Assembly (NCBI GenBank): GCA_041391425.1
Contig: JAWKNZ010000004.1
Location: 370,680-434,679 of the forward strand
DNA from: JAWKNZ01 sp041391425
GTDB lineage: Bacteria > Bdellovibrionota_B > Oligoflexia > Oligoflexales > JAWKNZ01
DNA: 64,000 nt
Direction: 5' to 3'
Position numbers and translations under genes: made by a program. Positions within the stretch are counted from its first letter, which is position 1. Each line of letters opens with the position of its first letter. Positions 1 to 11,004 of the stretch are shown in pieces. The notes beneath the pieces were generated by a model. The model ran no database searches. It was given only the letters and a program-made list of their open reading frames with translations, and had not been told where the DNA came from.

Positions 1-35
1 AAAAGGCAAAAATCTCATATTATAATATATACAAT

Positions 36-524
36 TTACCAGCGGTAATGCGCAAATGCTTTGTTCGCATCCGCCATCTTATGCACATCTTCTCTTCGTT
101 TAATAGAAGCACCTCTCTTTTGAGCAGCATCCATCAACTCACCGCTCAAACGATCCATCATACTACGGCCTGATCGTTTACGCGAAAATTCAATAATCCA
201 ACGAATAGCCAATGCCTCACGCCTTTCGGGACGAACCTCAACTGGAACTTGATAGTTAGAACCACCAACTCGACGAGACTTCACTTCCAGGGTTGGCTTA
301 GTATTCTCTAATGCTAATTTAAAAACCTCAACAGCACTCGCAGCACCACCGAAATTAGAAGCTCCCTTACCTTCAATAATTTTTAAGGCTCCATAAAACT
401 GCTTCTCAGCACAAGAACGCTTGCCATCCTTCATCATGCAAGCAATAAACTTCGTTACCAGTCTTTCACCATAGACCGGATCTGGTAACACTTCCCTCTT
501 CTGAACGACATGACGACGAGGCAT
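36..524 (-). CDS. rpsG: 30S ribosomal protein S7
   Basis: This 162-residue protein is ribosomal protein S7, which binds the 3' major domain of 16S rRNA and nucleates assembly of the 30S head. The N-terminal MPRRHVVQKREVLPDP, the central block VGGSNYQVPVEVRPERR and the C-terminal NKAFAHYRW are family signatures, and the length fits a complete protein. An AGGAG ribosome-binding site lies just upstream of the ATG. It is the last gene of the superlocus inside the window, 95 bases downstream of rpsL. fusA usually follows and would lie beyond the left edge. Confidence 0.98.
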   Translation of the reverse strand: MPRRHVVQKREVLPDPVYGERLVTKFIACMMKDGKRSCAEKQFYGALKIIEGKGASNFGGAASAVEVFKLALENTKPTLEVKSRRVGGSNYQVPVEVRPERREALAIRWIIEFSRKRSGRSMMDRLSGELMDAAQKRGASIKRREDVHKMADANKAFAHYRW

Positions 525-619
525 TCAGTAAACTCCTTTTATTACACCTATCACTTACAATAGGTCCTTCAAAATATAGATAGAATAAAGCATAAACGTA
601 ATAGGATCAGCAGGCTACC

Positions 620-994
620 TTAAGCTTTAGGCCTCTTAGTACCATACTTACTACGTCCTTGCTTACGATTATTAACCCCAAGAGTATCCAAGCTGCCACG
701 CACGACGTGATAACGAACACCAGGAAGGTCTTTCACCTTGCCCCCACGAATCAAAACCACACTATGCTCTTGCAAATTATGTCCTTCACCACCAATGTAT
801 GAAGTAACTTCGATTCCATTCGTTAATCGAACCCTAGCAACTTTCCTCAAAGCAGAGTTAGGCTTCTTAGGTGTAGTTGTATAAACACGAACACACACCC
901 CCCGCCTTTGAGGACACTTCTGTAAAGCTGGTCCTTTTGACTTTGATCTTTGCGCAACACGCCCGTTTCTAATAATCTGATTTATCGTTGGCAT
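620..994 (-). CDS. rpsL: 30S ribosomal protein S12
   Basis: S12 sits at the decoding centre of the 30S subunit. The 124-residue length is standard, and the segments TTTPKKPNSALRKVARV and GGKVKDLPGVRYH are intact. The lysines whose replacement gives streptomycin resistance in other bacteria are present, so the sequence looks like the sensitive form. rpoC lies upstream and rpsG downstream. A hairpin between rpoC and rpsL suggests partial transcriptional separation from rpoBC. Confidence 0.98.
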   Translation of the reverse strand: MPTINQIIRNGRVAQRSKSKGPALQKCPQRRGVCVRVYTTTPKKPNSALRKVARVRLTNGIEVTSYIGGEGHNLQEHSVVLIRGGKVKDLPGVRYHVVRGSLDTLGVNNRKQGRSKYGTKRPKA

Positions 995-1079
995 TTTTAA
1001 GCATACCCTTCACTCGAGTTATCGTGGCGGTAGTGGTATCAAACCATAAGCTGCAAAGCAAGCTGAAACCTACCAAATC

Positions 1080-1125
1080 ACAAAATTTACCTCCTAATTG
1101 CCCATTTTAGGGCAAATTCGGAGGT
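1080..1125 (-). terminator. Hairpin between rpoC and rpsL, possible attenuator
   Basis: On the minus strand, a few bases after the rpoC stop codon, ACCTCC-G-AATTTGCCC pairs with GGGCAATT-A-GGAGGT around a 6-base loop, followed by AAATTTTGT. The stem is long and the U-tract short, so it may be a leaky terminator that lowers read-through into rpsL-rpsG. The structure is seen directly; the function is inferred. Confidence 0.55.
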
Positions 1126-1137
1126 TTCAAATTAAAC

Positions 1138-4100
1138 TTACACGTTAATTTCCTGGGGTACATCGCTAGGAGCACCCACTACATTCAATTCTGCTGAAGT
1201 ATCGCGGTCACTTTCCTCATTCGCCTTTGGAGATCCAGCACGCAACTCCCTATAATATTTAACACCAGTTCCTGCTGGAATCAGGCGTCCCATAATGACA
1301 TTTTCTTTAAGACCACGTAACCTATCAATTTTACTGTTAATACTAGCTTCAGTTAGAACTTTCGTCGTTTCCTGGAACGAAGCGGCTGAAATAAAGCTCT
1401 CTGTTGATAGAGATGCTTTTGTGATTCCAAGTAAAACAGGCTCCCAAGTAGCAGGTCTAAGCCCTTGCTCAACCATCTTCTTATTTACCGAGTACAGGTC
1501 AGCAGCACTAGCTTGCTCACCAGGCAAGAAGTTAGTGTCACCAGCATCAAGCACTTTCAAACGGCGAAGCATCTGCCTAACGATAACTTCAATATGCTTA
1601 TCGTTAATCTTCACACCTTGTAAGCGATAAACAGCCTGAATTTCTTGAACTAAGTACTGAGAAAGAGCAATCCGACCTAAAACTAGAAGGATATCATGCG
1701 GGCTTGCTTGGCCATCAACCAAGGAATCCCCCCTTCTCACATAATCACCTTCATATACTAGTATATGCTTACCTTTAGGAATCAAAAACTCGCTTTGTTC
1801 ACCTTCATTATCTGTCAACAAAATCTTACGCTTACCCTTAGTGTCATCTCCAAAAGCAATAATACCATCACGATCAGCCATAATAGACATCTCTTTAGGC
1901 TTTCTCGCCTCAAATAGCTCAGCAACCCTAGGCAAACCACCGGTAATGTCCTTAGTTTTAGTTTGCTCCTTTGGAATTTTCGCTAGAATATCCCCGGCAT
2001 TTACTTTAGAGCCATCATTTACAGATAATGCCGCTGCAACCGGAAGGCCTTGTCGTGACTCGCGACCACCTTCAAGCACAACAACATTACCATTATCATC
2101 AACAATCTCAAGAGCAGGCTTTAAAGACTCTCCTCTAGCTTCTGTTACGATTTTACGGGCTAAGAAAGTAACATCATCAACTTTTTCTTCTAAGGTTTTA
2201 CCAGAAATCAAATCCCGGTAGCGAACAGTACCAGAAGTCTCTGCAATAATTGGAACCGCAAAAACATCCCATTCACCAATCTTATCACCAGCAGAAATAG
2301 TCTGCCCCTCTGTAACCGATAAAATAACCCCATACCCAATTGGATACGTATCTCTTATCCTTCCAGAGTTATCCTTAATTTTAATCTCACCAGTACGGCT
2401 AAGAACTACCAAGTTGCCATTTGTATTCTTCACAACGTTAATATTTTCAAAAACCACTTCACCAGAGAATCGACTTTCAATTGAGTTTGTCTCAGCCTTG
2501 TGAGTCGCAGTACCACCAAAGTGGAATGTACGCATAGTCAACTGAGTACCAGGCTCTCCGATAGACTGCGCAGCGATGACTCCAACAGCCTCACCAACAT
2601 CAACCATCGCACTCGAAGACAAGTCACGACCATAACAAACCGCACAAATACCACGCTTAGCCCTACAAGTCATAACCGAACGAACTTCAACTTCTTCCAC
2701 ACCAGCATCCATCGCTAATGCACAGTCTTTTTCTCTCAACATAGTTCCAGATGGAACTAATACTTCACCCGTTTCGGGGTGGACAATATCGTGAATATTC
2801 ACGCGTCCCAAAATCCTATCACCAAGGGAAACTTGCACCTCTGTTCCCTCACGGATAGGAATCATACGAATCCCCTCTTCCGCTTTACAATCTTCCATAG
2901 AAATAATTGCATCTTGGGCAACATCCACCAAGCGTCGCGTCAGATACCCCGAACTTGCAGTCTTCAAAGCAGTATCTGCCAAACCTTTACGCGCACCGTG
3001 CGTAGAAGTAAAATATTCAAGAACCGATAGGCCCTCTCTAAAGTTAGCGATAATAGGAGTTTCAATGATTTCCCCTGAAGGCTTCGACATCAAACCTCGC
3101 ATACCTGCAAGCTGACGAATCTGCTGGGCTGAGCCCCTTGCGCCAGAGTCTGCCATCATGAAAACACTATTATTCGAAGGAACAACATGCTCCTTACCAT
3201 CTTTATCCTTAACAGTCATAGACGCGATATTTTCAAACATCGATGCAGCAATACTTTCTGAGACCTTTGCCCAGACGTCAACAACCTTGTTATAACGTTC
3301 ACCTTCAGTCAAAAGACCTTCTGAGTATTGCTCTTTTATACGCTTAACTTCATCGTAGGCTTCTTTCAAAGTCTTAGCTTTCGCATCTGGGATAACCATA
3401 TCCCCAATTGAAATAGACAAGCCCGCCCGCGTTGAATAAGTGTAACCAATAGTCCTAAGCGCATCAGCCATCATAACGGTCTTCTTAGGACCACAAAGGC
3501 GATAGCAATCCTCAACCAGCTTACCAAGCTCCTTCTTACCCATGGTACGGTTGAAGCTTTGATACTCAATTTCGTCAGGAACAATCTCAGATAAGAGAGC
3601 TCGACCAACAGTCGTCGAGATGAACTCATTTCTCAAGCGCACCTTAATAGGAGCCTGTAATCCAATGGCTCCATGATCATATGCTGCTCGGACTTCTTCC
3701 AAATTCGAAAAGACATGCCCAGCACCCTTGGCTGAAAGGTCTTCTTTAGTTAAATAATAAACCCCGAGTACAATATCCTGTGAGGGAACAATAACAGGAG
3801 AGCCAGAAGCAGGACTTAAAATATTATTCGTAGACATCATAAGAACACGAGCCTCCATCTGCGCCTCGACAGACAAAGGAACATGAACCGCCATTTGGTC
3901 ACCATCAAAGTCGGCATTAAAAGCAAAGCAAACCAAAGGGTGTAACCTCAAAGCTTTACCTTCAATAAGAACCGGCTCAAACGCTTGTATACCCAAGCGG
4001 TGCAAAGTAGGAGCCCTATTAAGCAAAACAGGATGCTCACTCGTAACTTCTTCTAAAATATCCCAAACCTCGGGATGTTCTTTCTCTACTAATTTTTTTG

Positions 4101-5316
4101 CACTCTTAATCGACGAAACAATACCATGCTCTTCAAGCTTGTTGTATAAAAATGGCTTAAAGAGCTCAATCGCCATCTTCTTAGGTAAACCACACTGATG
4201 AAGTTTCAAGTCAGGGCCAACGACAATAACAGTACGACCTGAATAATCAACACGCTTACCTAGAAGGTTCTGTCTAAATCGCCCTTGCTTCCCTTTAAGC
4301 ATATCAGAAAGCGAGCGCAAAGGCCTCTTATTTGGCCCCGTAAAGACTCTTCCCCTACGACCATTATCAAACAAAGCATCAACCGACTCTTGCAGCATCC
4401 GCTTTTCATTTCGAACGATAATATCAGGAGCATTAAGCTCCATAAGCCTCAATAAACGGTTATTTCTATTAATAACCCTACGGTACAAATCATTCAAATC
4501 AGAGGTTGCAAAACGCCCACCATCTAAAGGCACCAACGGACGTAAGTCTGGAGGAAGAACAGGAATAACAGAAAGCATCATCCATTCAGGCTTTGCACAA
4601 AACTCTCCGTTTTCATCCCTTTGATTAAACGCCTCAGCTACCTTCAAGCGTTTTTGTAACTTCTTTCGCGCAGCTTCTGAAGTCGCTTCACTCAAGTCAC
4701 GTCGCAAATCATCCACTAGATCTTCTATGCGCAACTTCTGTAAAATTTCTAAAATAGCTTCAGCACCAACGCCAACTCTGAACGCATTGTTGCCTAATTC
4801 GGCCAAATAATCATCGTACTCTTCTTCGCTGATAACCTGGCCAACCTTCAAGCCTGTTTCTTCAGCACCCGGATCAAGCACAACATAAGACTCGCTATAA
4901 AGAATGCGCTCGATATCTTTAAGCGAAATATCCAATATAGCCCCAATACGAGAAGGCAAAGACTTTAAAAACCAAATATGCGCAACCGGAGTCGCTAAGT
5001 TAATATGGCCAAGCCTTTCTCTACGAACTTTCGAATGAATTACTTCCACACCGCACTTATCACAGACAATTCCGCGATGCTTCATACGCTTATATTTGCC
5101 ACAAATACACTCGAAGTCTCTCACTGGCCCAAAGATTTTGGCACAAAACAAACCATCTCTTTCGGGCTTGAACGTCCGGTAGTTAATCGTTTCAGGCTTT
5201 TTTACCTCGCCATACGACCAACTCCGGATTTTTTCCGGAGAAGCTAATGAAATCTTAATAGCACTGAAATTCAGTGGGTCCGTAGGCTTGTCGAAAAAGT
5301 TGAGCAAGTCCTTCAA
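1138..5316 (-). CDS. rpoC: DNA-directed RNA polymerase subunit beta'
   Basis: This is the 1,392-residue beta' subunit of RNA polymerase, close to the usual bacterial length and with an open frame throughout. It holds the N-terminal zinc-binding cysteines (CICGKYKRMKHRGIVCDKCG), the catalytic magnesium loop NADFDGDQMAVH, the bridge helix/trigger loop region (GARKGLADTALKTASSGYLTRRLVDV) split here only by normal sequence, and the second zinc cluster near CRAKRGICAVCYGRDL. It lies 70 bases downstream of rpoB, with which it forms the polymerase core. Unlike rpoB it carries no frameshift. Confidence 0.98.
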   Translation of the reverse strand: MKDLLNFFDKPTDPLNFSAIKISLASPEKIRSWSYGEVKKPETINYRTFKPERDGLFCAKIFGPVRDFECICGKYKRMKHRGIVCDKCGVEVIHSKVRRERLGHINLATPVAHIWFLKSLPSRIGAILDISLKDIERILYSESYVVLDPGAEETGLKVGQVISEEEYDDYLAELGNNAFRVGVGAEAILEILQKLRIEDLVDDLRRDLSEATSEAARKKLQKRLKVAEAFNQRDENGEFCAKPEWMMLSVIPVLPPDLRPLVPLDGGRFATSDLNDLYRRVINRNNRLLRLMELNAPDIIVRNEKRMLQESVDALFDNGRRGRVFTGPNKRPLRSLSDMLKGKQGRFRQNLLGKRVDYSGRTVIVVGPDLKLHQCGLPKKMAIELFKPFLYNKLEEHGIVSSIKSAKKLVEKEHPEVWDILEEVTSEHPVLLNRAPTLHRLGIQAFEPVLIEGKALRLHPLVCFAFNADFDGDQMAVHVPLSVEAQMEARVLMMSTNNILSPASGSPVIVPSQDIVLGVYYLTKEDLSAKGAGHVFSNLEEVRAAYDHGAIGLQAPIKVRLRNEFISTTVGRALLSEIVPDEIEYQSFNRTMGKKELGKLVEDCYRLCGPKKTVMMADALRTIGYTYSTRAGLSISIGDMVIPDAKAKTLKEAYDEVKRIKEQYSEGLLTEGERYNKVVDVWAKVSESIAASMFENIASMTVKDKDGKEHVVPSNNSVFMMADSGARGSAQQIRQLAGMRGLMSKPSGEIIETPIIANFREGLSVLEYFTSTHGARKGLADTALKTASSGYLTRRLVDVAQDAIISMEDCKAEEGIRMIPIREGTEVQVSLGDRILGRVNIHDIVHPETGEVLVPSGTMLREKDCALAMDAGVEEVEVRSVMTCRAKRGICAVCYGRDLSSSAMVDVGEAVGVIAAQSIGEPGTQLTMRTFHFGGTATHKAETNSIESRFSGEVVFENINVVKNTNGNLVVLSRTGEIKIKDNSGRIRDTYPIGYGVILSVTEGQTISAGDKIGEWDVFAVPIIAETSGTVRYRDLISGKTLEEKVDDVTFLARKIVTEARGESLKPALEIVDDNGNVVVLEGGRESRQGLPVAAALSVNDGSKVNAGDILAKIPKEQTKTKDITGGLPRVAELFEARKPKEMSIMADRDGIIAFGDDTKGKRKILLTDNEGEQSEFLIPKGKHILVYEGDYVRRGDSLVDGQASPHDILLVLGRIALSQYLVQEIQAVYRLQGVKINDKHIEVIVRQMLRRLKVLDAGDTNFLPGEQASAADLYSVNKKMVEQGLRPATWEPVLLGITKASLSTESFISAASFQETTKVLTEASINSKIDRLRGLKENVIMGRLIPAGTGVKYYRELRAGSPKANEESDRDTSAELNVVGAPSDVPQEINV

Positions 5317-5386
5317 GGGTGTCTCCTCGGTAAAAAAATATCAGATTCGGGCTTAAAGCTATCTTGTTGAGAATACCTTTCTCACA

Positions 5387-8300
5387 TCAATGATGCTCCA
5401 TCCTATCTAAACCAAATTCCTGACCATCTTGTTTTAACAAATTCACATCCAATCCCAACGCCTGCAGCTCTTTGATTAGAACGTTAAAGCTCTCGGGAAG
5501 TCCAGGCATCATAGTATTCGTACCTTTTACGATCGATTCGTACATTCTAGTACGCCCTAAGACATCATCAGACTTAACAGTTAGCATCTCTTGCAAAGTA
5601 TGAGCCGCACCATAAGCTTCCATTGCCCACACTTCCATTTCTCCCAAACGCTGCCCGCCAAACTGGGCCTTACCACCAAGTGGCTGCTGCGTAACAAGAG
5701 AATATGGACCAATCGACCTTGCATGCATCTTTTCATCAACTAGATGATGAAGTTTAAGAATATACATAACTCCGACAGTAACCTTATTGGCAAAAGCCTC
5801 ACCTGTCCAACCATCATATAAAGTCGTCTGCCCATCAGAATCAACACCGCCAAGCTCTAGTGCACGTTCAATCTCACTCTCTAAAGCACCGTCAAAAACA
5901 GGATTAGCAATATGAACCCCTTCCCTGTACTTGCGAATAAACTTCTTAAGCTGATCGTCACTGCAAGATTTTAAGAACTGTTCGACATCTTTTTTGACGT
6001 TCTCTGTATCCCAGATATCAAGCACCATCTTCTCTAGGACTTCCCTACTGAACGCAGTATCCATAACTTCATTTATACGCTCACCGATATTTTTGGCAGC
6101 CCAACCTAAGTGAGTCTCCAAAATCTGCCCTACATTCATTCGAGAAGGAACACCTAGTGGGTTTAAAACCACGTCAACAGGCTTTCCATTCGCTGCAAAC
6201 GGCATATCTTCTTCTGGAAGAATTCTAGAAACAACACCTTTGTTTCCGTGCCTACCAGCCATTTTATCACCGACTTGCAACTTACGCTTAATAGCCACAT
6301 ATATTTTGACCATCTTGATAACACCTGGAGGCAACTCATCGCCCTTGGTTATCTTCTTAAGCTGTTCATCAGTCATATACTTAATCTGAGATATTTTAGA
6401 TTTCAAATTATCCAGAGCCTTGACTAACAATGCATTTTTTGAAGCATCACCAACAGAAAGCTCGAACCAATCTGTATAATCCAATCCTGAAAGTAGCTCT
6501 GCGGTAATTTCAGATCCTTTATGAATCACAACATTACCATCTCTAGACACCACATCTGCCGCTGCACTTGTACCTTGGCAAATTTTAACTAATTTACCCA
6601 AACCAGAATCTTTAATAATAGCAATCCGGTCGGTCTCATCCTTACGTAAAGAAGCCGCTTCAGCCTGAGCAATCTGCATGCTACGGACGTCTTTATCCGC
6701 ACCTTCTCTAGCAAAAATTCTACAACCAATAACAGTACCGACAACACCAGGCGGAACCCTAAGAGAGGTGTCTCTTACATCACCTGCCTTCTCACCAAAA
6801 ATAGCTCTCAGTAGCTTCTCTTCTGGTGTTAATTGCGTCTCCCCTTTCGGAGTAATCTTTCCAACTAATATATCTCCAGGTCCTACTTCAGCACCTATAC
6901 GAATAACACCAGCCTCATCAAGGTCGTTTAAGATTTCTTCACCAACATTTGGAATATCACAAGTAATCTCTTCTTGACCTAGCTTCGTATCACGAGAAAT
7001 ACATTCAAACTCCTGAATGTGCACAGAAGTATAAAGATCTTCCTTAACAACTCTCTCAGAAATCAAAATTGAGTCTTCAAAATTGTAACCATTCCAAGGC
7101 ATAAACGCGACAGTCACATTTTGACCAAGCGCCAACTCACCCATTTCCGTGCCAAAGCCATCGGTGATAACATCGCCTTCGACAACAGATTCCCCAACGT
7201 CAACAATTGGCTTTTGATTGATACAGGTGTCATGATTAGAACGTCGATACTTTTTCAAGTTGTAAATATCAACATCAGCGCCAACATCTGTCAAAGAATC
7301 ACCGTCTTCGGTTTTAGTTTTCACAATGATACGCTCAGCATCAACAGAAACAACCACACCTGGACGTTTGACAACCACAGAAGCACCTGAATCTTTCGAC
7401 ACAAAGTATTCCATACCTGTACCGATCAAAGGTGCCTTTGCTTTAATCGAAGGAACCGCTTGCCTCATCATGTTCGAGCCCATCAAAGCCCGGTTCGCAT
7501 CGTCATTTGAAGAAACGGAATAAGAGAGGCCGCCACAGAAACAAGCTGCGTAGTTGCAACGTCCATCAAATCAGTCTCTTCAGCCCTAACACTAATACTC
7601 TCACCTTGACGGCGAGCACTAATAATATCTGTAGAAGCCTTCTTCGTAAGATCCTCTGCCTGAGCAATAGTATGATCTTTATGCTCTTCAAAAGCCGAGT
7701 AATATCTTACAGATTTATCATCAATATTTTGATACGGGGTCTCTATAAATCCATAAGAATTAACACGAGCGTAGCCAGCCAAAGAAGAAATCAAACCAAT
7801 ATTCGGACCCTCAGGCGTTTCTATCGGGCAAATACGACCATAATGGGTAGGATGTACGTCCCTCACTTCGAAGCCAGCTCTCTCACGGCTAAGACCCCCT
7901 GGTCCAAGTGCTGAAAGCCTCCTTTTATGGGTTATCTCAGACAAAGGGTTTGTCTGATCCATAAATTGGCTTAACTGGGAACTACCGAAAAATTCCTTCA
8001 CAACCGCAGAGGCTGGTTTATTATTAATAAAGTCATGTGGTAGTAAAGTATCGACATCTTGCAACTGAAGACGTTCTCGAATTGCACGCTCCATGCGCAA
8101 CAGACCAATGCGATATTGATTCTCTAGCAACTCTCCAACGGCTCTCACACGTCGATTGCCCAAATGGTCGATATCATCAATCTCACCACGGCCATTCTTC
8201 AGCTTCAACAGATAATCTACGGTTTGTAGAATATCATCTACAGTAAGGGTTCTCTGCTCGATTGGTAAATCTAGCCCTAGTCTTTCATTTAACTTTAATC

Positions 8301-9525
8301 GACCAACCGCGCTTAAATCATAGCGATCAGGATTAAAAAATAAATTATCAAACAATATTGTGGCTGGTTCTATAGTCGGAGGATCACCTGGTCGTAAGCG
8401 TTTATAAATTTCCAAAATAGCTTCTTCTTTGGTCTCAACCTTATCACTCAAAAGCGTATTTCTGAAAGACTTATCAACATTGACACCATCAATATATAAA
8501 ACGCTAAATTGCTTAATGCCATGATTAATCAGTGAAGCCACCATTTCAGCATCAAGCTCTGTATTAATGGGAATAAGGATTTCGCCTTCCGAATCGAATA
8601 TATCTTCAGCGACAACCTTGCCCTCAAGGTCCTCTTTTTCAAGCCTCTGAGTATCAATTCCAGCCGTTTCCATCTGGCGGATAGCGCCTGCTGTTATTCT
8701 ACGACCCTTCTTAACAAAGACCTTGCCAGTCTCTGGGTCGATAATATCAAAACTCGACCTTTGACCACGATACAATTCAAAATCAAGTTGCTTGCTAATA
8801 CCTTTATCATCAATAACAACTTGCTCTTTTTGATAAAAGCGGTCTAACAACTCTGCACTTGTAAAGCCCAAAGCTTTCAACAAAATAGTTGCATACATTT
8901 TACGGCGGCGGTCTATACGTACATACAATAAGTCTTTGCTATCAAACTCAAAATCAAGCCAACTCCCACGGTAAGGTATTACACGAGCAGTATATAAAAC
9001 TTTTCCTGAGGTACTATTTTTGCCTTTATCATGATCAAAGAAAACCCCAGAAGAGCGGTGTAATTGTGAAACCACAACTCTCTCGGTTCCATTGATAATA
9101 AAAGTCCCGTTGTCAGTCATAAGAGGTATTTCACCAAAATAAACCTCTTGCTCTTTGACATCACGAATGCTCTTCACATTACTTTCTTTATCAACATCCC
9201 AAACGACAAGCCTAATCACTACTTTCAGTGGTGCAGCAAAGCTCATTCCTCTTTGACGGCACTCCCCAACTGTATACTTAGGCTCCTCAAAGGAATAGCT
9301 AACAAACTCGACAGAAGCTGTCTCGGCAAAGTCTGTAATAGGGAAAACAGAACTAAAAACAGCCTGCAAACCGACATTAATGCGTTTTTCTGGTTCAACA
9401 TCCGCCTGTAGAAATTGTCCATAGCTAGTACGCTGGATCTCTATTAAGTAAGGCAATTTTATAGCAGGGGGAGTCTTTTGATAGCTCTTGCGTGCACGTG
9501 CAAAGGAAGCATCCAAAGCGGTCAT
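5387..9525 (-). CDS. rpoB: DNA-directed RNA polymerase subunit beta (one apparent frameshift)
   Basis: This is the beta subunit, about 1,379 residues once repaired. As written it splits into two overlapping frames at about 7,506. The first frame ends ...SLIPFLQMTMRTGL; the second begins ...MGSNMMRQAVPS. Adding one A to the AAA run (plus-strand TTT at 7,506-7,508) restores FLQNDDANRALMGSNM, a near-invariant RpoB segment, so a base is probably missing from the read. The rifampicin region (FFGSSQLSQFMDQ...ITHKRRLSALGPGG) has the sensitive-type Asp, His and Ser. The ATG at 9,525 (MTALDAS), preceded by GGAG, is preferred to the ATG nine codons upstream. Confidence 0.95.
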
Positions 9526-9966
9526 AAGAGTACTCCGTAAAGTAAGGTGCAATAGCGAAAACCCATTGATACCCTTGTATCAATAGGATCCACAATATTC
9601 AATGAGGTCTGGCAAAAATATACGCGTATCCGCCCATTCAGAGTAAAATCACAAAAATTTAGCCATACACAAAATACGAGGTATAATCACCCCACTCGGT
9701 ATAGCACTAACTTACAGGAATTAGCTTGCATTACAACTAGATAATAACATTCAGCCAACAGTAGCTAACTAATGGAAGCAAGAGCTAAAATCCAGCAAAC
9801 AACTCCGTTCAGAGCCCATCCACCGGAATGCAGAACCTCCACCAGCCTCTCCCGAAATATCCTTCTACGATTTTACTCACGGTCATTAAACAGGAACAAA
9901 GCGACTAGCGCACCATCTCGTGCCTAGCTGAATTCATTCCCTTTAATTTATATCTGCACTACAGTA
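9526..9966 (-). other. rplL-rpoB spacer with two hairpins
   Basis: No gene was found in these 440 bases. Two hairpins can form in the transcript: one at 9,566-9,583 with a 7-bp stem (TTGATAC/GTATCAA), and one at 9,905-9,927 (CTAGcGCAC pairing with GTGC-CTAG). In Escherichia coli the same spacer carries an attenuator and an RNase III processing site that set polymerase subunit levels below those of L7/L12. A similar role here is inferred from position only. Confidence 0.4.
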
Positions 9967-10346
9967 TTACTTAACTTCGATAGTAGCGCCAGCTTTTTCA
10001 AGGGCTTCTTTAATTTTTGCGGCCTCTTCCTTAGAAACACCTTCTTTAACGTTCTTAGGACAGCCTTCTACCATATCCTTCGCTTCTTTAAGCCCTAAGC
10101 CTGTAATACCGCGAATTTCCTTGATGACATTAATTTTCTTATCACCAAAGCTCTTAAGAACTACAGTAAACTCAGTTTGCTCTTCAGCACTAGCACCACC
10201 ACCATCTACTGGAGCAGCGGCTATGGCAACCGGAGCAGCGGCGCTAACTCCAAATTTTCTTCTAGCTCTTTTACAAGCTCAGCTGCTTGAAGAAGTGTTA
10301 AATTTTCTAAAAACTCTACTACCTGCTCTTTAGTTACGCTTGACAT
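9967..10346 (-). CDS. rplL: 50S ribosomal protein L7/L12 (one apparent frameshift)
   Basis: L7/L12 forms the flexible stalk of the 50S subunit that recruits translation GTPases. The N-terminal frame reads VTKEQVVEFLENLTLLQAAELVKELEE and the C-terminal frame ends GATIEVK, but they are out of register. One extra A in the AAAA run (plus-strand TTTT at 10,255-10,258) yields ELEEKFGVSAA, the expected hinge start, and a 126-residue protein. The total of 380 bases is one short of a multiple of three. A base missing from the sequence is far likelier than loss of this essential protein. It follows rplJ. Confidence 0.93.
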
Positions 10347-10433
10347 TCCAATCTCCGTAAAACCCAAATTGGTATTCAACAACAGATTCAATCCTTGTGA
10401 TCAAACCTATCAAAATATACATTTAAAACTCTA

Positions 10434-10961
10434 TTAACTCTTCTGATCTTTTATCGCATTAATCACCTGCACTAAGCTGCGAGTAACACCATTTAAGACT
10501 CCAAGAATTCCTCTATGTGGAGAAACCAAACTTCCCACGATCTGCCCTAACAGAACTTCACGGCTAGGCAATTTAGAAAGTGCATCCAACTCACTGACAG
10601 ATACAGCAGCTCCATCCATCAAACCGCCTGTGACCTTAAACTTATCATGGTCTTTAGCAAACTTTAAAACAACCTTCGCGCTAGCCGCAACATCACCGTA
10701 GCTGTAAACGATTCCCAAAGGTCCTTTCAGTAAGTCCTTAATAGGCTCAGAACCCTGAGATTCTAACTCTATCGCTTTTTTAGCAATTCGATTGTTGATG
10801 ACTGAAAATTGACTATTAATCTTCCTCAATTCAACACGCAATTCACTTAACTCACCAACAGTCAATCCTCTATATTCCGCCAATATAGCAGCATTCGATT
10901 TTTCTAATCGCTCAGAAATACTCTGCCTTAATTCCTGTTTTACTGCTTTACTTTTGCTCAT
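10434..10961 (-). CDS. rplJ: 50S ribosomal protein L10
   Basis: L10 anchors the L7/L12 dimers to 23S rRNA. The 175-residue protein starts MSKSKAVKQELRQSISERL and contains AEYRGLTVGELSELRVELR and the typical LKGPLGIVYSYGD segment. The ATG at 10,961 is chosen because its product matches family length; an in-frame ATG further upstream would overlap rplA. The gene lies 43 bases after rplA and before rplL in the standard L11-L1-L10-L12 order. Confidence 0.96.
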   Translation of the reverse strand: MSKSKAVKQELRQSISERLEKSNAAILAEYRGLTVGELSELRVELRKINSQFSVINNRIAKKAIELESQGSEPIKDLLKGPLGIVYSYGDVAASAKVVLKFAKDHDKFKVTGGLMDGAAVSVSELDALSKLPSREVLLGQIVGSLVSPHRGILGVLNGVTRSLVQVINAIKDQKS

Positions 10962-11004
10962 CTGATTTTCCTCAGTTAAATCTGAAAGTATATAATAATA
11001 GCTA

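Noticed and set aside
1295..3030. Plus-strand open frames inside rpoC and rpoB
   Set aside because: They are antisense shadows of strongly conserved genes, without ribosome sites or recognisable products.
5387..9552. Natural split of rpoB into two polypeptides
   Set aside because: The break falls in a conserved segment restored by one base; known split rpoB genes break between domains.
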